A stretch of 18,242 nucleotides of DNA from an uncultured Lachnospiraceae bacterium (lineage in GTDB: Bacteria > Bacillota > Clostridia > Lachnospirales > Lachnospiraceae): NCBI GenBank assembly GCA_910579495.1, contig CAJTVD010000075.1:1-18242 (forward strand). Direction: 5' to 3'. Position numbers and translations under genes: made by a program. This document shows positions 6,445-13,289 of this stretch, piece after piece (the first letter of the stretch is position 1; each line of letters starts with the position of its first letter). The notes beneath the pieces were generated by a model. That model did not search any database. It worked only from the letters and a program-made list of their open reading frames with translations, and was not told the DNA's origin.

Positions 6445-6649
6445 TTTTTGCATCTCCCTTTCCATGTTTTTTTGACGCAGGGAGCAGTTCTTTCATGCAC
6501 ACGCCTATGCAGGGCTTCCCGCTCCCATAAGGGCATCCGGCGCACCGGCTTTCCGGCGGATAAGGCGGCGGCCCCGCATCCGCCTCCTTTCCCGCATAGG
6601 GTCTTTGTGTCATCAGATATTCATAAGGGGAATCCGTAAAGCGTGTCAT
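6428..6649 (-). CDS. Small Cys-rich conserved ICE protein
   Basis: 73 residues starting MTRFTDSPYEYLMTQRP, followed by a proline-rich part and a four-cysteine cluster (CAGCPYGSGKPCIGVC) that could bind a metal. The C-terminus is basic (KKHGKGDAKIGK). I recall similar small Cys-cluster proteins in Tn1549-type elements just after the DUF4366 gene, but no function is known to me. It is a real gene by context: its ATG overlaps the DUF4366 stop (ATGA), and AGGAGG lies 10 bases upstream. Its end overlaps the sortase start. It has no signal peptide, so it is presumably cytoplasmic. Confidence 0.75.
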   Translation of the reverse strand: MTRFTDSPYEYLMTQRPYAGKEADAGPPPYPPESRCAGCPYGSGKPCIGVCMKELLPASKKHGKGDAKIGKDT

Positions 6650-7686
6650 TCTTCCATCCCCTCCTGTTCCGGCTCCCCGTCCGGATCATCGTCCTCCGGG
6701 TAATCATCATAAGCGGCGGCATCCATATCCATTCCTGCCTCCACTGCCATATCCTGTCCGTCCGAATCCTCATTGACTTCCGCCTCATCTTCATCCTCCA
6801 GAAGTTCATCCAAATCCTCGGCATCATCCAGGTCATGCTTCGGCTTATATATCTTGAAATAATATCCGGCTCCGCCCACTGCCAGGGCCGCAAGCAGGAC
6901 GAAAATAAAAGCGCCGCCGCTTCCCTTCTTTGTGTCCTCTTTCGCGGGTTCCTCTGTCTCAGGCGGTGCCTGCTCCTTTCCGGTGCAGGCCGACAGGTCA
7001 TTTTTGCACACCGGGCAGGAGGTGTTTACCATGCCTGCCTCACATTTGTCCGTACAGGTGCAGACAATAACTTCCGGCACAGCGCTCTCCCCGGTTCCGT
7101 CTTTTTCCCCTTTCTCCGCAAGGGCCGCCAAGTCATCCTCCGTAACGGCATTTAAGAAATACACGTTTTCAGAATCCCGCTGGTTGTCGATCACAAGGTA
7201 AAATACATTTTCCTCCGGCGTGATGAAGGTATAAAACTCCTTGCCGTCCCCATCGGTGGCATTGTCCAGTACAGAAGCCTGCCCTGCAGGGGTAAAAGGG
7301 TTGGGTTCTGCGGAATTTTCCGCTTCCGTATCTGCCGTACCCTCATAATAGGGGTTCTTTACCTCTACCACCTCCGACTGGTTCCCGGCAAAATCAATGG
7401 TATAAACACCCACCGTTTCTGTTTCCGTCCCGGCATAATCCTCAAATTCCACGTCTATCGCATGATCCACGCGGTAGTTGATACGCTTCGTGCCGATATA
7501 CACCGCATCCACGCCGGAATCCTCATCGTCTGCTTCAATATGGAGCGTATCCCCTGACAGTTCCGCGCTGATGGACGGCGGCGTGGTATCGCCGCCCCCT
7601 TTTGCGTATGCCGTCACAGGCGTAAAAAAAGCGCCTATGCAAAGCACAAGCGCCGGTAATGTGTACCGTATGCTATTCTTCTTCAT
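6646..7686 (-). CDS. DUF4366 membrane protein (CD1107 family mobile element protein)
   Basis: 346 residues. There is a signal peptide (1-28, ending AYA-K), then an extracellular domain with a DDEDSGVDAVYIG segment resembling bacterial Ig-like folds (about 36-110). A conserved FYTFITPEENVFYLVIDNQR block follows (151-170), then a six-cysteine cluster (Cys209, 211, 215, 224, 227, 234). The single membrane helix is at 258-277 and a strongly acidic cytoplasmic tail covers 283-346. The FYTFITPE..VFYLVIDNQ block is the mark of DUF4366/CD1107 proteins. It is thought to belong to the transfer apparatus, with a role inferred from constant linkage to CD1108 and DUF4315. Its start overlaps the DUF4315 gene by 14 bases, with AAGGAGG about 12 bases upstream. 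Confidence 0.9.
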   Translation of the reverse strand: MKKNSIRYTLPALVLCIGAFFTPVTAYAKGGGDTTPPSISAELSGDTLHIEADDEDSGVDAVYIGTKRINYRVDHAIDVEFEDYAGTETETVGVYTIDFAGNQSEVVEVKNPYYEGTADTEAENSAEPNPFTPAGQASVLDNATDGDGKEFYTFITPEENVFYLVIDNQRDSENVYFLNAVTEDDLAALAEKGEKDGTGESAVPEVIVCTCTDKCEAGMVNTSCPVCKNDLSACTGKEQAPPETEEPAKEDTKKGSGGAFIFVLLAALAVGGAGYYFKIYKPKHDLDDAEDLDELLEDEDEAEVNEDSDGQDMAVEAGMDMDAAAYDDYPEDDDPDGEPEQEGMEE

Positions 7687-7924
7687 TTTGATCTGTTTCC
7701 TCCTTCTGGGTCAGTTTGTTTTGGGGCAGTTCCTTCATGGACTGGATCATCCCCAGGATTTTTTGCAGTTCCTCCGGCGAGGCGGTGACGCTCCGCACGG
7801 CCTGTACGATTTCCAGGTTTTCCTGTTCCGTGATCTGGCGCTCGATATCCTTTATGCGCGCCTGCCACTCCGCCGCTTTCTGCTTTGCTTTTTCCAGTTC
7901 TGTCTTTAATCTGTCAAGTTTCAT
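7673..7924 (-). CDS. DUF4315 family protein
   Basis: 83 residues beginning MKLDRLKTELEKAKQKAAEW. The first 40 residues are a coiled coil, followed by the conserved IVQAVRSV..SPEELQKIL..I segment and a Glu-rich tail. This is the typical length and pattern of DUF4315, a small cytoplasmic protein found between the CD1108 and CD1107 genes in Tn1549-like elements; its molecular role is not established. ATG at 7924 is preferred to upstream in-frame codons, which lie inside the CD1108 gene. The AAGGAGGG site is about 12 bases away, a little long. It overlaps the DUF4366 start by 14 bases. Confidence 0.85.
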   Translation of the reverse strand: MKLDRLKTELEKAKQKAAEWQARIKDIERQITEQENLEIVQAVRSVTASPEELQKILGMIQSMKELPQNKLTQKEETDQNEEE

Positions 7925-7944
7925 TTCGGTGCAATTCCCTCCTT

Positions 7945-10584
7945 TTATGGCAGCCTGCCGCCGCTGTAAAATTTTGCAGACCAATAGCTTGTGTTGATAT
8001 TGGCGTAGGAGATCGGATCGCCACAGTGTATCATTTTCCCGTCCCCTATATAAATCCCCACATGGGTAACGGGGTTTGCCGTGGAGTAGGTCCCTGTGAA
8101 GAAAATCAAATCTCCCGGCTGCATGTTTTCTTTGGAAACCGGGGTACACAGGTTATACAGCCCCTGCGCGGTCTGCCTGCCCACATTCCCCACGCCGGAA
8201 TGGTTGATCACCCAGGACACATAACCGGAGCAGTCAAAAGATGTGGAAGGGGACGAGCCGCCCCACACATAAGGGTATCCTAAGTATTTTTCCGCTTCCG
8301 CCAGCATAGCCGCAAAACTGCCGTCCCCCATAGCCGCGCCGGGGTCTTCCCCAAAATCAGGTCCTCCCGCCGCGCCTCCGCCCGGAAGGTAGCCGTCCCC
8401 GCCCCCTGCCACATAATAGTAAGGGTCTAAATACTCCCCGTTATGGGTCACTTCCAGATGCAGGTGCGGCCCGGTGCTGCTTCCGGTGCTTCCTACGGCG
8501 GCAATCACATCCCCGCGTTTTACCGCCTGCCCTGCGCTTACGGAAAGGGACGAACAGTGGGCATACCGGGAGCAGTAACCATCTTCGCCCTCAATCACCA
8601 CGCACAAGCCGTAGTCCCCGGCATTTCCCGCCGATACCACGGTGCCGTCCTGTGCCGCTTTAATGGGCGTCCCTTCCGCTATGCCGATATCAACGCCCCT
8701 GTGCAGGTCTTTCTCTGCGGTAATGGAGTGTACCCTGTACCCGTAAGGGCTGGTGACATAGCTTATCCAAGCAAAATCAAAAGGGCTGCCGTAACACTGG
8801 CGGTTGCCGCAGGTCTGCATATATACCCCGTACCGGTCAGACGCATCCCCCGGCGCAAGGCTCCCCGCGATTATATCCGAAAGGGGCTGTACGGACAGCG
8901 TTGTCTTTAGCACATGCCATTCATACTCGTGTTCTTCCCCTTCGTCATCCGTATAAGTGCGTATCTCCGTGACTTCCTCCCTTGTAAGCTGGTACTGCTC
9001 CCCGAACAGGCGGCTTAACTCCGCTTCCACCTGGGTATAGGTGAAATCATCATAGGCGGCGGAAAGATAGCCCATCAGTTCATAGGGGTTGTGCCCGATC
9101 TCCCCGATGTTATAACGGTATTCATCATATCCGGGGTAATCTTCCTCCGTCCGGTCAATCTCCATCTGTAAATCCGTCTCCAGTTCGGTATACCTTAGTT
9201 CGCTCTGGTTGATCTCCGCATCATCCGCCACATAACAGGTGGATATGACTGCGGACTGTACGCCGGAAAGCATGGCGGAACAGGAAGAAAACAGGGAACC
9301 GAACATGGAAATGATCAGTATGCCGATCCCCACGATTCCCAGGACGGCCTTATGGGAAGCTACAGCCTGCGCCAGCGCCCGCACCACCTGTCCGGCAGCG
9401 GAAAGCACATTTGTGGTGTGTTTTACCTCCTTTGCCGCTTCCCTGGCCGCAGCCGCATATCTGCGTTTCAGCTTCTGTTTCTGAATCCACTTCGCCAGCG
9501 CTTTTTTCTCCAGTTCCGGATTCTCGGAAAGTCTTTTTTGGTAGGCCATATCCACGTTTGCCTGTGCAAGCCGCCCCTGCGCCTTCCTTACTTCACGGTA
9601 GGGTTTTTCCCGGAGACGCTGCCGCCTTTTCCGCAGTGCCGCCCCTGCGCCCCTCTCTACAGCAAACTCCGCTTTGTGTGAGGCTTCCACGCCCACGTTA
9701 TCCGCTTCCGTTTCGCGGATTTTCTGGTGTACTTTCAGGACAGCCGCCGTGTATGCCGTGCGTCCGGCCGCCCTGCCCGCCCTTTTTATCAGGGGCGGTT
9801 TTTCATTCTCAGGGATGGTTTCTTTCTCAAAGCGCAGGCGGCGCTTTACCTTTCCGGATTCACTGTCATGCTCCTTTTGCAGACGCACACGGGTACGGGC
9901 CGGGAGGTTTTCCTGTGCTTTTATCAGTTTCCCTTCCGCTTTTTCCACCCTCCTTTGTGCTTTTTCATACTGCTTTATCCGGCGCGGCTTTGCCGCCCCC
10001 TTTTCCCCGGCAGCCTTTTCCCCTTCCGGGGCTTTCTCCCCGGCGCGTTCCTCCGGCGGTATCTCGCTTTTTTCATAATGCAGCCGTGCAGCCTTCTCCG
10101 GTTTTTCGCTGTCAGCGGAGAATTTTGCCGCCATCCGCTTTTTTCTGTCCGCCCGGATTTTGGAAGCATCTGCCGCCTCTGCCCTGTCTGCCTCAAAAAT
10201 ATGCCTGTTTTCCGGCAGATCGGGCATAGCTGTTTCTCCCCGTGCCGCTGTTTCCTCTGGCGCTGCCGGTTCCCCGTCCTGCCTTTCTTCCTTTACAGTT
10301 TCCTTTATCGGGCTGTGCCGCGCTGCCCCATACCGTTTCCTGCCCTCCGCCGCACTGCCGGCATCACGCACAGGTGCGCCGTCACCGCACATGGTTTTCT
10401 GCGTCCGGCTTTTTGCGCGGTGCCCTGCAGCCGCATCTTCCGCCTTTTCCCGTCCAAAAGATACATCCGCGAGCCTGCCGCTGATCCTCTGCTCAGTACC
10501 TGCCGTCAGGTTTTTCTCTGTCAGGCCGTCACGGGTCATTTTCTGGACTTTTTTATCCCGTGCCCGAAATTCCTGCCCCCTCAT
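7945..10584 (-). CDS. Bifunctional cell-wall hydrolase of the transfer system (CD1108 family; M23 plus NlpC/P60)
   Basis: 879 residues. Residues 1-410 are a highly charged (Lys/Arg/Glu/Ala), coiled-coil-prone region without membrane segments. One membrane helix is at about 413-433 (VLGIVGIGILIISMFGSLF). Outside it lies a region rich in acidic and Tyr residues (455-600). An M23/LytM peptidase domain (608-715) has His628 and Asp632 in HRGVDIG and His707, His709 in HLHLEV. After a Gly-rich linker (726-755) comes an NlpC/P60 domain (762-879) with Cys785 (FDCSGY) and His841 (THVGIYIGDG). Both peptidase sites look intact, so it probably cuts peptidoglycan to let the conjugation channel through, like VirB1-type hydrolases. 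ATG overlaps the upstream stop by 4 bases. Confidence 0.95.
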   Translation of the reverse strand: MRGQEFRARDKKVQKMTRDGLTEKNLTAGTEQRISGRLADVSFGREKAEDAAAGHRAKSRTQKTMCGDGAPVRDAGSAAEGRKRYGAARHSPIKETVKEERQDGEPAAPEETAARGETAMPDLPENRHIFEADRAEAADASKIRADRKKRMAAKFSADSEKPEKAARLHYEKSEIPPEERAGEKAPEGEKAAGEKGAAKPRRIKQYEKAQRRVEKAEGKLIKAQENLPARTRVRLQKEHDSESGKVKRRLRFEKETIPENEKPPLIKRAGRAAGRTAYTAAVLKVHQKIRETEADNVGVEASHKAEFAVERGAGAALRKRRQRLREKPYREVRKAQGRLAQANVDMAYQKRLSENPELEKKALAKWIQKQKLKRRYAAAAREAAKEVKHTTNVLSAAGQVVRALAQAVASHKAVLGIVGIGILIISMFGSLFSSCSAMLSGVQSAVISTCYVADDAEINQSELRYTELETDLQMEIDRTEEDYPGYDEYRYNIGEIGHNPYELMGYLSAAYDDFTYTQVEAELSRLFGEQYQLTREEVTEIRTYTDDEGEEHEYEWHVLKTTLSVQPLSDIIAGSLAPGDASDRYGVYMQTCGNRQCYGSPFDFAWISYVTSPYGYRVHSITAEKDLHRGVDIGIAEGTPIKAAQDGTVVSAGNAGDYGLCVVIEGEDGYCSRYAHCSSLSVSAGQAVKRGDVIAAVGSTGSSTGPHLHLEVTHNGEYLDPYYYVAGGGDGYLPGGGAAGGPDFGEDPGAAMGDGSFAAMLAEAEKYLGYPYVWGGSSPSTSFDCSGYVSWVINHSGVGNVGRQTAQGLYNLCTPVSKENMQPGDLIFFTGTYSTANPVTHVGIYIGDGKMIHCGDPISYANINTSYWSAKFYSGGRLP

Positions 10585-11474
10585 AGCGCTGCCTCATGGA
10601 CTTTCTTCTCTTTTTCCGGCGCAGGGGAAGGGCGGGCGGCGGCCTGCGCTTTCTTTTCCTGCAAATCCTTCAGCACGGACGGTTTTTCTTTCCCTTTATC
10701 CGGGGACGGCTCCAGATCGTCCAGGTCAGCCGCCTCCGGATGTTCTTCCGGTTCTTCCTGCCCGGCTTCCGGGAGCGTATCCTCCCTCGTATGCCCCGCC
10801 GCCTGTTCCAGACGCTCCATGTTCCCGATTGCGGCAAGGGCCATGTTATTTAATTGGTTCAGGATCGTTTTTTCCATGCGCAGGGGCGAAAGGACAGCCG
10901 CCTGGAAGCGCCCCTCGCTCCCGCCGTCTACCGCCTGCTGTTCTTTCCCTATCAGGGCGCGGCCCGCATTTTTCATATGCCCGCCTGCGCTCCGCAGTTC
11001 ATGCCCCAGGCTCTCCACCTTCTCTATGGATTTTTTTACATCCGCAATGGACTCCCCGATGCCCTTCTGTATACTTTCCAGCGCCTTTTTGATACCAAGC
11101 GCGGAAACTGTATGGTCTAACGCCTTTACGCCGGTTCGCTTAAAGCCTTCCACAGCTTCCTTTGCGCCTTCCACAATACGCTCTTTCATCTCTGCAAGAC
11201 ACGCCTGCATCACCTGAAGCCTGCCCTCCACCGCATCCGCCATGCGGGATACAAAGCGCTTTGCCGGGTTCTCCTGCATTTTTGCAAGCTGCCCTTTAAC
11301 TTCGTGCAGTTCCGCTAATGCTTTGTTAAGCTGGTTTTCCATGTTGTCCATCTGCCAGAGCATCATGGAATAGTCCTGCCCCTTATCGGGACGGTTCTCC
11401 ATCAAAAGCTGTAAAAACTGTTTAACTGCTTCATTCTCCTGAAGCTGTTCTGTCTGCACATTTTGATCGTTCAT
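10581..11474 (-). CDS. DUF6674-like conserved ICE protein
   Basis: 297 residues from ATG at 11474, which has AAGGAGG 8 bases upstream; the in-frame ATG at 11558 lacks such a site and would add 28 residues containing the hairpin region. It starts MNDQNVQTEQLQENEAVKQF. The long central part is helical and coiled-coil-like (MLWQMDNMENQLNKALAELH; ESIQKGIGESIADVKKSIEK). The C-terminal 100 residues are acidic and proline-rich, probably disordered. I associate this arrangement with DUF6674 proteins of Tn1549-like elements located beside CD1108; a function is not known to me. There is no signal peptide or membrane segment. Its end overlaps the CD1108 start (ATGA), suggesting coupled translation and perhaps a shared complex with the cytoplasmic tail of CD1108. 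Confidence 0.82.
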   Translation of the reverse strand: MNDQNVQTEQLQENEAVKQFLQLLMENRPDKGQDYSMMLWQMDNMENQLNKALAELHEVKGQLAKMQENPAKRFVSRMADAVEGRLQVMQACLAEMKERIVEGAKEAVEGFKRTGVKALDHTVSALGIKKALESIQKGIGESIADVKKSIEKVESLGHELRSAGGHMKNAGRALIGKEQQAVDGGSEGRFQAAVLSPLRMEKTILNQLNNMALAAIGNMERLEQAAGHTREDTLPEAGQEEPEEHPEAADLDDLEPSPDKGKEKPSVLKDLQEKKAQAAARPSPAPEKEKKVHEAAL

Positions 11475-11516
11475 GTTCTTTTCCTCCTTCCTGCCGGCTT
11501 CTTTCCATATGGAAAA

Positions 11517-11536
11517 GGCGTATCCGAAAATACGCC
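11517..11536 (-). terminator. Short hairpin, possible weak terminator
   Basis: GGCGTAT (11517-11523) pairs with ATACGCC (11530-11536) around a 6-base loop; on the minus strand the stem is followed by TTTTCC. It lies between the methyltransferase gene (ends 11613) and the ribosome binding site at about 11483-11489 of the DUF6674-like gene. It may trim or attenuate transcription. The 7-pair stem and short T run make it weak. Confidence 0.4.
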
Positions 11537-11612
11537 TCCCTGCAAAAACTGATTTCATTGTCCCTGCCTAAAAAAGTCTTAATCAATTCATCCCCATCGA
11601 TTAAAAAAAGAT

Positions 11613-12314
11613 TTATAATTGCTTGATTCTATTCTGTGAAGTTCTAAACCACCTGCTTTCTATTTCCACGCCTATAAATCTTCGGTTTAACTTGATACAC
11701 GCTTCCCCTGTTGAGCAGCTCCCCATAAATGGGTCAAGACACACTTCATTTTCCTGCGTGGAACATCTGACCAGATTCTCTATCATAGCTACCGGTTTTT
11801 CTGTCGGGTGGCGCTTTTCTTTTCCTCTCGGTATCCTTTCCTCTATAACCGTTGAACCCGCAAAATGCCCTTTCCTATAACTCCCTTTTCTATACATAAG
11901 GATAAACTCCGCCCTTTTGGGATAATAGGTAGAAGGCACCGTCATTTTTTTATCCAGCACTAACAATTCACAGAATTTAAAGTTACAGTCGGTACAGGCT
12001 TTATGGATGGAAAAAAGATTCCTGTCATTGGTCATCACATAAAAATACCGTTCATTTTTCAATATCCGGTATATTTCCGGTATCCACCTGTTAAAAGCAA
12101 TGTACTTTGTACTGAAACCGCAATTCCTGAATATTTCTCCATTCTCATAATTCAGCTTCCCGTTTTTCATCCCACCGCCTGCCAGTTCAAAAGGCGGGTC
12201 AGTAAAGACCAGATCAATGCTGCCATCTGCAAAGCCGTCTGCAATATTCAAAAAATCGGCGTGATATAACGTGGCTTTTTCCGTTTCGTACATGGCTGCA
12301 GTATCTTTATCCAT
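11613..12314 (-). CDS. DNA methyltransferase, beta class (N6-adenine or N4-cytosine)
   Basis: 233 residues. The catalytic motif TDPPFE is at 38-43 near the N-terminus. HPTEKP is at 169-174, and the S-adenosylmethionine-binding motif LDPFMGSCSTG is at 193-203 near the C-terminus, followed by GVEIE. This motif order is that of beta-class enzymes (N6_N4_Mtase type). DPPF suggests adenine-N6 or cytosine-N4. The second Gly of the usual GSGST motif is Cys here. No restriction endonuclease gene is adjacent, so it is an orphan enzyme, possibly protecting the element from host restriction. AGGAGGTGA lies 9 bases before the ATG. Two sampled 60-base lines of this gene (11641-11700 and 12061-12120) each have 23 G+C (38%), clearly below its neighbours, suggesting recent acquisition. 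Confidence 0.92.
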   Translation of the reverse strand: MDKDTAAMYETEKATLYHADFLNIADGFADGSIDLVFTDPPFELAGGGMKNGKLNYENGEIFRNCGFSTKYIAFNRWIPEIYRILKNERYFYVMTNDRNLFSIHKACTDCNFKFCELLVLDKKMTVPSTYYPKRAEFILMYRKGSYRKGHFAGSTVIEERIPRGKEKRHPTEKPVAMIENLVRCSTQENEVCLDPFMGSCSTGEACIKLNRRFIGVEIESRWFRTSQNRIKQL

Positions 12315-12374
12315 ATCCCTCTTTCACCTCCTTCCAGCAGACAAAATAGTAGATTTTTATACATCCCCATCCTC

Positions 12375-13289
12375 TCAACATAAAATAGCTGCCCTTTTTC
12401 TGTAATCGCCCGGATCATAGTCCTTAAAATCCTTTACAGAATAGAACAGCCGTTTATTATTTACCCATCTCTGCATCTTCCGTGTTTCTTCCGGTGCGGT
12501 GGGTTTTTCGTACATCATCACATACGGGTCATATCCCATATCACGCAGGGTATAAATGCGGTATAAGTCCTGCTCATGGGTGCTGCCATAGTTGGTGAGG
12601 ACATAGACACGCCTTTTCCGCTTGTCCTTTACCTTTGTCAGTTCCAAAAATCTCCTGAAATACGGTATCAGGTCATCTTCCGGGTTATCCCATGCAAAAT
12701 GCAGCATTTTTGTTTTCACCTTATTTAATGCCACTGCCTTTTCCGGCGTAACCAGCCGCACATCAAGCCCCTGCGTAAAGTCAACCATTGCCCTACTGTC
12801 CGCAAGCTGTCCTAAGAGCCTTTCCCAATCCGGACAGGCTAAAATGTTAGCGTCTAAAAGTTTGATCTCTTTTTCGCCGCCCCAAAATTCTGACAGGTCA
12901 GCCACCGCTTCCGTTTTTCTTCCCTCCTTTTCCCCGACTATGCAGAATCCGCACCCACGGGGGCATCCTCTGGAAAGGAAGCCATAGGCTGTCCCCGCAT
13001 ACTGCGGGTACAGCCCATAATCCGGGTGCATATGCTCTATGGCGTCAGGCAGCTTGTTGTCAAGGCCGTACCCTGTGCCGCCCTTTATGATGTGGTCTGC
13101 TTTTATATCTCCTTCATAATCTTTTGAATAGGTGTCCGTGAATACCCTGCTCATATAAACAAGGTCATACCGCTTTCTGCCATCATGCCATTCCACCAGA
13201 TCGCCCCTTGCCTTATGGTAAGCAGACAGCTTCATCAGGCAGAGATTGGGAAAACGGTGCCCGTCTACGTCGATCAGCCCTATCCTCAT
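12375..13289 (-). CDS. Radical SAM protein of unknown function
   Basis: 304 residues. The motif CPRGCGFC with Cys109, Cys113 and Cys116 is the CxxxCxxC site that binds a 4Fe-4S cluster and S-adenosylmethionine in radical SAM enzymes. Residues 1-90 (MRIGLIDVDGHRFPNLCLMK ...) form a Rossmann-like N-terminal domain, reminiscent of B12-binding-type domains but without a clear DxHxxG motif. The rest (LLDANILACPDWERLL, FTQGLDVRLVTPEKA, RRVYVLTNYG) fits the radical SAM barrel. The substrate cannot be read from the sequence. I recall similar proteins in Firmicutes prophages and ICEs. The ATG overlaps the virB4 stop by 4 bases, so translation is probably coupled. Downstream is the methyltransferase gene after 60 bases. 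Confidence 0.85.
   Translation of the reverse strand: MRIGLIDVDGHRFPNLCLMKLSAYHKARGDLVEWHDGRKRYDLVYMSRVFTDTYSKDYEGDIKADHIIKGGTGYGLDNKLPDAIEHMHPDYGLYPQYAGTAYGFLSRGCPRGCGFCIVGEKEGRKTEAVADLSEFWGGEKEIKLLDANILACPDWERLLGQLADSRAMVDFTQGLDVRLVTPEKAVALNKVKTKMLHFAWDNPEDDLIPYFRRFLELTKVKDKRKRRVYVLTNYGSTHEQDLYRIYTLRDMGYDPYVMMYEKPTAPEETRKMQRWVNNKRLFYSVKDFKDYDPGDYRKRAAILC

Noticed and set aside
7925..8149. Longer DUF4315 start at 8149
   Set aside because: The extra 75 residues overlap the end of the NlpC/P60 domain in another frame and lack family similarity; ATG 7924 with an upstream AAGGAGGG fits the family length.
9411..11217. Long plus-strand open frames of 272, 310 and 496 codons
   Set aside because: They are antisense to the CD1108-type and DUF6674-like genes, Pro/Ser/Phe/Cys-rich and without family motifs; openness follows from the GC-rich charged coding on the other strand.
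12315..12380. Possible promoter for the methyltransferase gene
   Set aside because: TTGAGA and TATAAA are present on the minus strand but only 11 bases apart, and no properly spaced -10 was found, so no promoter is claimed.
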